From: Saccharofermentans sp. | GTDB lineage: Bacteria; Bacillota; Clostridia; Saccharofermentanales; Saccharofermentanaceae | Reading direction: 5' to 3' | Length of the DNA stretch: 64,000 bases | Assembly: GCA_024692235.1 (NCBI GenBank) | Contig: JAILMW010000024.1 | Location: forward strand, 62,001-126,000 | In this document: piece after piece, positions 1 through 7,460 of the stretch | Numbering within the stretch: the stretch's first letter is position 1 | Layout of the letters: each line of letters starts with the position of its first letter | Notes under the pieces: generated by a model | What the model was told of the DNA's origin: nothing | Seen by the model: only the letters and a program-made list of their open reading frames with translations | The model's database searches: none | Program-made: the position numbers and the translations under genes

Positions 1-57
1 GCAGCAGAGTTCTGGCCTTTCCCCACATACGGTGAACTTCTGTTTGCAGTAAGATAA
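1..57 (+). CDS. C-terminal end of a probable type III glutamine synthetase (partial)
   Basis: The window opens inside a frame that runs 18 codons to a TAA at 55-57. The tail contains the stretch WPFPTYGELLF, which resembles the conserved C-terminus of large class III glutamine synthetases (GlnN) as I remember it. The following gene is an ammonium transporter fused to PII, a natural neighbour for a glutamine synthetase. Only 18 residues are visible, so the identity is an inference; the upstream sequence would settle it. Confidence 0.5.
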   Translation, partial: AAEFWPFPTYGELLFAVR

Positions 58-84
58 GCGCACAACTAAAACCCATATAGATGT

Positions 85-144
85 AAGCGGCCTACGGCAG
101 TCCGACTACCCCAGACGGGAATAGTCCGACTGCCGTTGTTGCTT
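85..144 (+). promoter_or_regulatory. Long hairpin in the leader of the Amt-PII gene
   Basis: Bases 94-108 pair with 122-136 over 15 positions with a single C-C mismatch. A small CCC/GGG helix lies in the loop, and AAGC/GCTT at 85-88 and 141-144 extends the base. No T-run follows, so this is not a standard terminator. It lies between the end of the upstream partial gene and the amt ribosome binding site. It could be a processing site, an attenuator or a protein-binding element. Confidence 0.55.
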
Positions 145-185
145 CTACTGACAAAGCAAAAAATAATAGAAGGAGAATATTACTT

Positions 186-1970
186 ATGGACACATCAGAA
201 CTCACCAAACTGATAAGTGAGACAGTCAATACCGAAGTATTCGGTATCTGGTTCCTTATCGGAGCGGCACTCGTATTCTTTATGCAGGCAGGCTTTGCCA
301 TGCTTGAGACAGGCTTCTGCCGCTACAAGAATGCAGGTAACATCTTAATGAAGAACCTTATGGACTTCTGTATCGGTACCGTATGCTTCATCTTCTTAGG
401 CTTCGGTCTCATGATGAGCGAAGACATGATCGCAGGATTCGTAGGTGTTCCTAACCTCTCTATCTTCACGGACTTCTCCGGATTCATGGAGACAAATGCA
501 TCAAGCTTCGTATTCAACCTTGTATTCTGTGCTACAGCAGCTACTATCGTTTCAGGTGCCGTTGCAGAGAGGATCAAGTTCAGCTCCTACTGCATCTACT
601 CCGCTATCCTGTCCCTTGTTGTATATCCTATCGAGGCAGGCTGGGTATGGAATCCTAACGGATGGCTCGCTAAGATGGGCTTCATCGATTTCGCAGGATC
701 TGCTGCTATCCACACCGTAGGTGGTATTTCCGCACTTATCGGTGCTATAGTACTCGGTCCCCGTATCGGTAAGTACGTAAAGGATGCTAAGGGCAAAGTC
801 ATCAAGGTCAACGCTATCCAGGGGCACAACATTCCTTTGGGTGCTCTCGGATGCTTCATCCTCTGGTTCGGTTGGTACGGATTTAACGGTGCCGCTGCTA
901 CATCCGGTTCACAGCTTGCAGCTATCTTCCTTACAACGACAATAGCTCCCGCTATCGCTACAGTTACAGCTCTTATCTACACATGGATCAAGAACGGTAA
1001 GCCCGATGTATCAATGTGTATCAACGCTTCCCTCGCAGGTCTTGTCTGCGTAACGGCAGGTTGTCACTGCATCGATGCTGCAGGTGCTATCGTCGAAGGT
1101 ATCATCTCCGGTATCGCAGTAATCGTAGTTATCGAATTCATCGACCTTAAGCTTCATATCGACGATCCCGTCGGTGCCGTCGGCGTTCACTGCGCAAACG
1201 GTATCCTCGGTACTATCCTTGCAGGTGTTCTTGCAACAAACACATCTTCCCTCGGCGTTGACGGTCCCGTTTATGCTCTTATCCACGGCACAGACATGGC
1301 TGCAGCATGGAAGGTCGTAGGCGTACAGTTCCTCGGTATCTCTTGCATCATCATCTGGACAGCGATCCTTATGGGTGCAACATTCGTGATCATCAAGAAG
1401 AGTGTAGGACTTCGTGCTTCAAGAGAAGACGAGATCGAAGGTATGGATATCTCCGAGCATGGTCTTACAACAGCTTACGCAGGATTCAAGTTCGCTCCTC
1501 AGGCTATCGTTGAAGGTTCCGAGCCCGTAGTAGTATCAGGTGATGTTCCCGAAGCTGAGGCAGTTGAAGTTAAGACAGTTCCCGCTTTTGATGTAAAGGC
1601 TGACGCTGAAGGTCACATCTTCACAAAGATCGATATCGTATGTAAGGAGGCAAGACTTGATTCCCTTAAGAACGCTCTCATGGGCATCGGTATCACAGGT
1701 ATGACAGTAACTCACGTAATGGGCTGCGGCGTACAAAAAGGAAGACAGGAGTTCTATCGTGGTGTTCCCGTAGAAGCATCCCTCCTTCCTAAGATCCAGA
1801 TCAGCGTAGTAGTAAGCTCAGTACCTGTACAATCTGTTATCGACACAGCTAAGAAGGTCCTTTATACAGGTCACATCGGTGACGGTAAGATATTCGTAAG
1901 CAACGTACAGAACGTAGTTAAGGTAAGAACAGGTGAGGTTGGTTTTGCAGCACTGCAGGACGTTGAATAA
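186..1970 (+). CDS. amt: Ammonium transporter (Amt) with C-terminal PII domain
   Basis: 594 residues. Residues 1 to about 430 form the polytopic Amt/Rh ammonium channel, with the twin pore histidines at about His176 (in AAIHTVGG) and His335 (in GVHCANG). After a charged, Ala/Glu/Val-rich linker, residues about 477-594 are a complete PII (GlnB/GlnK) signalling domain, with the T-loop tyrosine near residue 524 in EFYRG and the nucleotide-binding motif TGHIGDGKIFV. PII proteins sense ATP/ADP and 2-oxoglutarate and plug Amt pores when nitrogen is sufficient; here sensor and channel are one chain in the cytoplasmic membrane. The start is set by an AGAAGGAG site 10-15 bases upstream. The upstream fragment is probably glutamine synthetase, so this is part of a nitrogen-assimilation cluster. 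Confidence 0.95.
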   Translation: MDTSELTKLISETVNTEVFGIWFLIGAALVFFMQAGFAMLETGFCRYKNAGNILMKNLMDFCIGTVCFIFLGFGLMMSEDMIAGFVGVPNLSIFTDFSGFMETNASSFVFNLVFCATAATIVSGAVAERIKFSSYCIYSAILSLVVYPIEAGWVWNPNGWLAKMGFIDFAGSAAIHTVGGISALIGAIVLGPRIGKYVKDAKGKVIKVNAIQGHNIPLGALGCFILWFGWYGFNGAAATSGSQLAAIFLTTTIAPAIATVTALIYTWIKNGKPDVSMCINASLAGLVCVTAGCHCIDAAGAIVEGIISGIAVIVVIEFIDLKLHIDDPVGAVGVHCANGILGTILAGVLATNTSSLGVDGPVYALIHGTDMAAAWKVVGVQFLGISCIIIWTAILMGATFVIIKKSVGLRASREDEIEGMDISEHGLTTAYAGFKFAPQAIVEGSEPVVVSGDVPEAEAVEVKTVPAFDVKADAEGHIFTKIDIVCKEARLDSLKNALMGIGITGMTVTHVMGCGVQKGRQEFYRGVPVEASLLPKIQISVVVSSVPVQSVIDTAKKVLYTGHIGDGKIFVSNVQNVVKVRTGEVGFAALQDVE

Positions 1971-2002
1971 TTAAGACCCGTATTCCTTAATATATACCGC
2001 AG

Positions 2003-2036
2003 AAAGGCGTCGTCACCTCCGTGTGGCGGCGTCTTT
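2003..2036 (+). terminator. Intrinsic terminator of amt
   Basis: An AAAGGCGTCG arm pairs with a CGGCGTCTTT arm through GC-rich and wobble pairs around a short loop, 33 bases after the amt stop codon. It ends in a short T-run. Confidence 0.75.
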
Positions 2037-2058
2037 CATGTCAGAATAACCGCTACAG

Positions 2059-2106
2059 TCACAAAATGAGTCACTTTCCAAATCGAAAAAGTGACTCATT
2101 TTGTGA
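2059..2106. terminator. Bidirectional terminator, perfect 19-bp inverted repeat between amt and metF
   Basis: Bases 2059-2077 and 2088-2106 are exact reverse complements separated by 10 bases. T-rich sequence follows on the plus strand. It sits between two convergent genes, so it can end either transcript. Its core is the heptamer GAGTCAC, which recurs at 2130-2158. Confidence 0.75.
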
Positions 2107-2129
2107 TTTTTCTTTATCTTTCACCCACA

Positions 2130-2158
2130 GAGTCACTATCTGTATCAATAAGTGACTC
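2130..2158 (-). terminator. Second GAGTCAC hairpin at the metF stop codon
   Basis: GAGTCACT (2130-2137) pairs with AGTGACTC (2151-2158). The hairpin overlaps the TGA stop of metF at 2157-2159. It is probably the first of two tandem 3-prime-end hairpins of the metE-metF message. Confidence 0.5.
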
Positions 2159-3014
2159 AGATCAGATTACATACTGCTTCGTAGATCTTATGCGCTACAT
2201 AAGGATCGTTCATGGTGTAAAGGTGTATACCGTCAACATCATTAGCCATAAGATCCGTGATCTGGTCTACGGCATATGCGATACCCGCATCCTTCAGAGC
2301 TTTCTCATTATCGCCGTACTTATCAAGTATCTTGACGAACTTGCCGGGAAGCTCCACGCCGCACATCTTGACCATCCTCTCGATCTGCCTCTTGTTGGTA
2401 ACAGGCATTATGCCCGCTTCAACAGGAATATTGATACCTCTTCTTCCCGCTTTATACATGAAGCGATAGAAGTGTGTATTATCCAGGAAGAGCTGAGTTA
2501 TAAGATGGTCGGCTCCGCAATCCACCTTGCGCTTTAAGTGCTCGATATCGTCATCGTAACTGGGATTCTCGGGATGTCCTTCAGGATAGCATGCGGCAAG
2601 GATATTAAAGTCATACCTGGACCTTATGAAAGATATAAGCTCATCTGCGTGAAGAAAGTCTCCCGCGGGAGCAGTTCCCTCCGGTATGTCGCCTCTAAGA
2701 GCCAAGATATTCTCTATCTCATTCTCCTTTAAGGCATCCAATATCCTGATCATGGTCTCTTTGTCGGTACCTATGCAAGGCAGGTGAGCGATGCTTTCGA
2801 CACCATACTTATGCTTGATGTCGGAAGCGATCTTTACTGTCCTGCAGCCGTCTGTACCGCTGTTCCTGCCGTAAGTCACACTTATAAAGTCTGCCTTTAC
2901 GTCGTGAAGAGCATCCAAAGTCTCGTAGATTACGTTCTCACCCATATCCGCTCTGGGAGGAAATATCTCCAGAGAGAATACTGTCTTTTTGCCGAACAGA
3001 TCAGTTGTTTTCAT
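2157..3014 (-). CDS. metF: 5,10-methylenetetrahydrofolate reductase
   Basis: 285 residues, the usual bacterial MetF length. This flavoprotein reduces methylene-THF to methyl-THF, the methyl donor for methionine synthase. The N-terminus carries FSLEIFPPR with the conserved acidic residue after a beta strand, then SVTYGRNSG. The stretch LALRGD and a central GADHLITQLF motif are also typical of the TIM-barrel fold. The start codon overlaps the end of metE by 14 bases, so the two are translationally coupled and supply substrate and enzyme for one step. Confidence 0.95.
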   Translation of the reverse strand: MKTTDLFGKKTVFSLEIFPPRADMGENVIYETLDALHDVKADFISVTYGRNSGTDGCRTVKIASDIKHKYGVESIAHLPCIGTDKETMIRILDALKENEIENILALRGDIPEGTAPAGDFLHADELISFIRSRYDFNILAACYPEGHPENPSYDDDIEHLKRKVDCGADHLITQLFLDNTHFYRFMYKAGRRGINIPVEAGIMPVTNKRQIERMVKMCGVELPGKFVKILDKYGDNEKALKDAGIAYAVDQITDLMANDVDGIHLYTMNDPYVAHKIYEAVCNLI

Positions 3015-5274
3015 GGCGTGCTTCCACTGCTGCAGCTACAAGATTCTTAAGGCTGGGTACAGTCTCTTCGTTGCCTCTTGTCTTAAGTCCGCAGTCGGGG
3101 TTGACCCAGAGCTTAGTAAGAGGAACTCTCTTTGTCATCTTGTCGATAGCTTCCTTTATCTCTTCCTTGGAAGGTATTCTGGGAGAATGGATGTCATAGA
3201 CACCGGGGCCTACTTCTGTTCTGAAGTTATTCTCCTTGAGTGTATCGAGGATAGTAAGGTCGGACCTACTTGCCTCGAATGTAATAACGTCAGCATCCAT
3301 GTCATCGATATCCTTGATGATGTCGCTGAACTCACTGTAGCACATGTGTGTGTGAAGCTGAGTCTCGGGCTTAAGTCCGCTATGTACGAGACGGAATGCG
3401 GGGATAGCCCAGTCGAGGTAATCCTCGTGCCAGTCTTCCTTACGAAGAGGGAGCTTCTCTCGAAGTGCTGCTTCGTCTACCTGAATAATGGAAATACCGT
3501 TAGCTTCAAGGTCGAGGACCTCTTCCCTTATTGCAAGACCGATCTGAAGAGCACTTTCCTTCAACGAGATATCCTCTCTGGGGAAAGACCAGTTAAGGAT
3601 AGTAACGGGACCTGTGAGCATTCCCTTAACAGGCTTCTTTGTAAGGCTCTGTGTGTACTTGGACCACCTTACTGTCATGGGCTTTGCTCTCTTGATGTCA
3701 CCCCAAACGACCGGGGGCTTAACGCATCTTGTACCGTAGGACTGTACCCATGCTCTCTCGGTGAAGATATAACCGTCAAGGCACTCACCGAAATACTCTA
3801 CCATGTCGTTACGCTCGAACTCGCCGTGAACCAATACGTCAAGGCCGATCTCTTCCTGAAGTCTTACGCACTCTTCGATCTTCTTCTCGATGAATACTTC
3901 GTACTCTGCAACTGTGATCTCACCCTTACGGAAAGCGGATCTTGTAGCTCTTACTTCCTTTGTCTGAGGAAAGGAACCGATAGTGGTCGTAGGGAACAGA
4001 GGAAGGTTAAGTCTCTCCTTCTGGATCTTCTCTCTTTCTTCGAAAGCGGGAAGTCTTACGAAGTCCTTATCGGAAAGAGCTGCCACCTTAGCTCTTACGT
4101 CATTATCAGTACCGCTCCTTACGATAGCATGAAGAGCTACATTATCCTGATATTCCTTTACTGCCTTGGGATCTGCTGCAGCAAGGATCTTATCGAGCTC
4201 GGAAAGCTCATCTATCTTCTCCTCAGCGAAAGCGAAATGCTTCAGTATGTCGGAAGAAAGCTTAGTCTCGTTCTTTAATGTGCAGGGAACGTGAAGAAGA
4301 GAGCAGGAAGTTCCGATAACTACGTTTGCTGCCAAAGCCTTGATGTCCTTAACAAGAGCTACTGTCTTCTCGTAGTTATTCTTCCAGATGTTCTTACCGT
4401 TAACAACACCTGCGAAAAGGATCTTATCTGAAGGGAAACCGTTCTCCTTAACAAGAGATAATGTCTTCTTGCCTTCTACAAAATCAAGACCGATACCGTC
4501 GAAGTCAAGAGCAGTTACGTTCTTGTAGCAGTCTCTTATATCTCCGAAATAAGTCTGTACAAGGATCTTAGCGCCGCCCTTTGCTGCAAGGATCTCCTTA
4601 TAGAGCTTCTCGAAGAAAGCGATATCTTCTGCCGTAAGATCCTTAACAAGAGAAGGCTCGTCGAATCTTACCCACTCTGCACCGAGCTTTGTAAAGCCAG
4701 CGATAAGCTGCTTATAAGCTGCTATAACTGAATCTGCAAGATCTTCTCTTGTCTTGCTTCCTGTGTACTTTGCAAGCTTTAAGAAAGTGAATGCGCCGAC
4801 TACTACGGGAACTGTCTTTGTACCTGCATTAAGAGCCTCTGTAAAAAGATCGTAGGGGGCCTTTGCATTAAGCTCGATCTTTGTATCGTCGTCGATCTCG
4901 GGTACGAGGTAGTGGTAGTTTGTATTGAACCACTTCTTCATTGCAAAAGCCTTAACGTCTCCGCTTGCACCCTGATATCCTCTTGCCATTGCAAAGTATG
5001 TATCAAGCTCGGAGAGCTTAAGCTCCTTATATCTCTTTGGGATAGCATTAAGAAGTACGGATGCGTCGAGTACTGCATCGTAGTAAGAGAAATCACCTGA
5101 GGGGATGTAGTCGATGCCGCCCTTTACCTGAACAGAGAGATTATATTCTCTTATGCTCTTTGCTACTGTCTCGAGCTGGGAAGCAGTGATCTCATTTTTA
5201 AAATACTTTTCACTTGCGAACTTGAGCTCTCTCAAGTTTCCGATCCTCGGATAACCGATAACTGATGTTGCCAT
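3001..5274 (-). CDS. metE: Cobalamin-independent methionine synthase
   Basis: 757 residues, full length for MetE. It transfers the methyl group of methyl-THF-polyglutamate to homocysteine. The start MATSVIGYPRIG is typical. The zinc ligands are all present: His643 and Cys645 (in THMCYSEF), Glu667 (in FEASRSD) and Cys728 (in NPDCGLKTR). A GAAGGAGAA ribosome binding site lies just upstream of the ATG. It is followed by overlapping metF and preceded by a co-oriented LysR regulator. No SAM riboswitch is visible in the 120-base gap. Confidence 0.97.
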   Translation of the reverse strand: MATSVIGYPRIGNLRELKFASEKYFKNEITASQLETVAKSIREYNLSVQVKGGIDYIPSGDFSYYDAVLDASVLLNAIPKRYKELKLSELDTYFAMARGYQGASGDVKAFAMKKWFNTNYHYLVPEIDDDTKIELNAKAPYDLFTEALNAGTKTVPVVVGAFTFLKLAKYTGSKTREDLADSVIAAYKQLIAGFTKLGAEWVRFDEPSLVKDLTAEDIAFFEKLYKEILAAKGGAKILVQTYFGDIRDCYKNVTALDFDGIGLDFVEGKKTLSLVKENGFPSDKILFAGVVNGKNIWKNNYEKTVALVKDIKALAANVVIGTSCSLLHVPCTLKNETKLSSDILKHFAFAEEKIDELSELDKILAAADPKAVKEYQDNVALHAIVRSGTDNDVRAKVAALSDKDFVRLPAFEEREKIQKERLNLPLFPTTTIGSFPQTKEVRATRSAFRKGEITVAEYEVFIEKKIEECVRLQEEIGLDVLVHGEFERNDMVEYFGECLDGYIFTERAWVQSYGTRCVKPPVVWGDIKRAKPMTVRWSKYTQSLTKKPVKGMLTGPVTILNWSFPREDISLKESALQIGLAIREEVLDLEANGISIIQVDEAALREKLPLRKEDWHEDYLDWAIPAFRLVHSGLKPETQLHTHMCYSEFSDIIKDIDDMDADVITFEASRSDLTILDTLKENNFRTEVGPGVYDIHSPRIPSKEEIKEAIDKMTKRVPLTKLWVNPDCGLKTRGNEETVPSLKNLVAAAVEARHENN

Positions 5275-5368
5275 TTCATTTTCTCCTTCATAAGTTCGTT
5301 GTTTTCTTTGATGAAATGATTACACCACAGATCGGTTGTTATGTGTTAGATGCAGTTTTTCTTAGATA

Positions 5369-5376
5369 GCTATAGC
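5369..5376. promoter_or_regulatory. Short palindrome upstream of metE (possible LysR site)
   Basis: GCTATAGC lies in the 120-base gap between lysR and metE, about 95 bases before the metE start. LysR regulators bind interrupted dyads in such positions. This is the only dyad I noticed there; assignment is speculative. Confidence 0.2.
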
Positions 5377-5394
5377 CAAAAGCGATGGCAAGAT

Positions 5395-6306
5395 CTACTT
5401 GGTATAGTTGGAGATATACTGCGTTAAGTGCTCGATATACCTGTTGGTAATAGCGTTCAAAGGCTTATCTTTGAGGGTTATATAGCCTATATCCATATAC
5501 TCGTCACTTGCAAGAGGGATGGATACGATATCGTCGCCGTTAAGATCGCTGCTTAAGACACCGGATGCTATGGTATATCCGTTAAGACCTATAAGGAGGT
5601 TAAAGAGCGTCGCACGATCTGATACCACGATATTCTTGGGGCTCTCTTCAGTTATATGAAGTTCCTCCGCAAAGTAGAAAGAGTTCTTTATCCCCTGATC
5701 GTATGTAAGCCTGGGGTACGCCTTAAGATCTTCAAGGGTTACCTTCTTCTTAAGAGCAAGGGGATTTTTCCAGCTGACAAATACATGAGGCTTTGCGGTA
5801 AAGAGCTTAACGAACTCCATCTCTTCGTTAGAGAGGATATGCTGTATGACCTCCCTGTTAAATCCGGACAGGAAAAGTATACCTATATCACTTCTGCTGG
5901 TCCTTATATCCTCGATGATCTCCGCTGTCTTAAGCTCTCTTAAAGTAAACTCATACTTATCTTCACCATACTCCTTCACAAGCTCTACGAAAGCATTAAC
6001 AACGAAAGCGTAGTGCTGCGAAGATACGGAGAATACACGGCGAGGAGGCGGAGCTGACTTAAATTCCCTTTCGAGAAGTTCTGTCTGCTCTATTACCTGC
6101 CTTGCATAGGAAAGGAACTTGGTGCCGTCCTCAGAGAGGTATACACCCTTGTTATTACGGTTGAAGATGGTGATGCCCATCTCTTTCTCAAGTTCGGCTA
6201 CGGATTTGGATACACTACTCTGTGCCACGAACATCCTCTGTGCGGCCATGGATATGGAACCGCACTCTGCTATGGCAATAACGTATTTAAGCTGCTGTAT
6301 GGTCAT
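5395..6306 (-). CDS. LysR-family transcriptional regulator, probable methionine-gene regulator
   Basis: 303 residues with an N-terminal winged helix-turn-helix (residues about 1-60, including SISMAAQRMFVAQSSVSKSV) and a C-terminal periplasmic-binding-like effector domain (about 90-295). It is immediately upstream of metE on the same strand, so control of metE-metF, as MetR does in other bacteria, is a reasonable inference. Its ATG lies 5 bases after the stop of the small membrane gene upstream and has no strong ribosome binding site, which suggests translational coupling. The effector is not predictable. Confidence 0.85.
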   Translation of the reverse strand: MTIQQLKYVIAIAECGSISMAAQRMFVAQSSVSKSVAELEKEMGITIFNRNNKGVYLSEDGTKFLSYARQVIEQTELLEREFKSAPPPRRVFSVSSQHYAFVVNAFVELVKEYGEDKYEFTLRELKTAEIIEDIRTSRSDIGILFLSGFNREVIQHILSNEEMEFVKLFTAKPHVFVSWKNPLALKKKVTLEDLKAYPRLTYDQGIKNSFYFAEELHITEESPKNIVVSDRATLFNLLIGLNGYTIASGVLSSDLNGDDIVSIPLASDEYMDIGYITLKDKPLNAITNRYIEHLTQYISNYTK

Positions 6307-6311
6307 TTAAG

Positions 6312-6488
6312 TCACTTCTTTCTTGTCATTGATATCAGTACAAGGACGATCGCGGCAACTGACAATATCAATGCGATGGAGCATAAGATTATCCTTATAA
6401 GCGGGTGAAGAGATCCTAATGCATATGATACTCCCAATAAGATAAATGCTGTTGCCAGTAATCCCCTTGACAGTTTTGACAGATCCAT
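6312..6488 (-). CDS. Small two-helix membrane protein (58 residues)
   Basis: An ATG at 6488 follows AAGGAGAACG at good spacing and opens 58 codons ending in TGA at 6312-6314. The product begins MDLSKLSRG, then has two hydrophobic segments (about 9-27 and 33-53) split by GSLHPLIR, and ends in a basic MTRKK tail. It lies 25 bases after the DUF2809-like gene and 5 bases before lysR, so it is part of the same transcript. A longer overlapping frame at 6307-6513 has no such signals. Function unknown. Confidence 0.7.
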   Translation of the reverse strand: MDLSKLSRGLLATAFILLGVSYALGSLHPLIRIILCSIALILSVAAIVLVLISMTRKK

Positions 6489-6513
6489 AGTTAACGTTCT
6501 CCTTATGGCTCAA

Positions 6514-7314
6514 TTATGTTCTCAGAGCTTTCCTTCCGGTCATCTTCTCTCCCCAGTCGGAAGCCCACTTCTCGCAATAAAGGCTCGTATATCTTATCCC
6601 TTTATCGCGCCTCATCTTTATAAAGATCGGAGAGAATAACCAGATAAGAGAAGGTATCGCGATAAGAGGGATATAAAGAGGCCCAAGCAGCAGAGACTGG
6701 AAGGTGTGTCCGTATTCATGGACGGTAGTCTCTTCATCGGTATCTTCCTGAGGCGTAAAGATAAATTGTCCTATAGACATGCCGTAAGGCTTATTCCACA
6801 CTGTTCTTATTGTTCCCTTATAGAATGAATGCGGGCATCTTATATACCACAGATATACTATAAGGCCGCCTGTCGTTTGATATATCCCCCATGTCCACTG
6901 GATAAACGTACCGAGAGGATACCACCATGCTCTGTCAGGATTCTTCTCCAGCGCAAGCGCTCCTCCTATAAGATAAAGCCCGATAAGATAAGCAAGGATA
7001 TCCTTAAGATCGAATGAACCTCCGATAAGTATCCCCATAAGAGAAGACTTATCTATGCCTAAGATCCCCGTTATATCGATAAGCTGAAGATATTCAGCAT
7101 TCCAACCCAGGAAATAACAGATAAGCGGCATTATATAGACAGAAAAGATCTTATCCTTACAGAAGAATGTCGCCCTGAGAAAAAAGTATATCGCCGGGAT
7201 AACAAGAACATCGCCCACAAAGCCGCGGACAAATCCTGTGGCAAACTTGCCTATCAGTATCTCAATTATCAGCAATACCGCAAATAAGATTATGTAGCGA
7301 AGCCTGTCTTTCAA
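6514..7314 (-). CDS. DUF2809-like membrane protein with a C-terminal HEYGH metalloprotease-like motif
   Basis: 266 residues. Residues about 1-120 hold four or five hydrophobic helices with the AEYLQL and DLKDILAYLIG motifs of DUF2809 proteins. The second half contains HEYGHTFQS (His199, Glu200, His203) followed by a hydrophobic stretch, and YCEKWASDWGEK, where Glu248 could be the third zinc ligand. This suggests a membrane-bound gluzincin-type peptidase fused to DUF2809; the substrate is unknown. The start is a TTG after GGGGGATC. It heads a minus-strand run that continues into the small membrane gene and lysR. Confidence 0.6.
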   Translation of the reverse strand: MKDRLRYIILFAVLLIIEILIGKFATGFVRGFVGDVLVIPAIYFFLRATFFCKDKIFSVYIMPLICYFLGWNAEYLQLIDITGILGIDKSSLMGILIGGSFDLKDILAYLIGLYLIGGALALEKNPDRAWWYPLGTFIQWTWGIYQTTGGLIVYLWYIRCPHSFYKGTIRTVWNKPYGMSIGQFIFTPQEDTDEETTVHEYGHTFQSLLLGPLYIPLIAIPSLIWLFSPIFIKMRRDKGIRYTSLYCEKWASDWGEKMTGRKALRT

Positions 7315-7400
7315 TGTAAGATCCCCCGATGATCGTATGGTTCATTGTAACATACATTCTTAAGTGAAGAAGTTCATGCCGGATGATCAGTCAATAAACA

Positions 7401-7434
7401 ATCGCCTGCCCGACCACAAGATCGAACAGGCGAT
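7401..7434 (-). terminator. Intrinsic terminator of the gltB-carB/dapF operon
   Basis: ATCGCCTG (7401-7408) pairs with CAGGCGAT (7427-7434), with an additional CGA/TCG pairing inside. On the minus strand it is followed by TTGTTTATTG, 27 bases beyond the stop of the fusion gene. Confidence 0.75.
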
Positions 7435-7460
7435 ATATTAATTCATATTAAGATCAATGA

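Noticed and set aside
2989..4278. 429-codon plus-strand frame
   Set aside because: It lies entirely antisense to metE, whose zinc ligands and full length are clear; the product has unnatural Leu/Cys/Ser composition.
5275..5394. SAM or cobalamin riboswitch before metE
   Set aside because: The 120-base gap has no multi-helix structure or conserved riboswitch sequence; a LysR-type control is more likely.
6307..6513. 68-codon minus-strand frame before lysR
   Set aside because: It has no ribosome binding site and a non-membrane, cysteine-scattered product. The 58-codon frame in the same place has a good site and two membrane helices.
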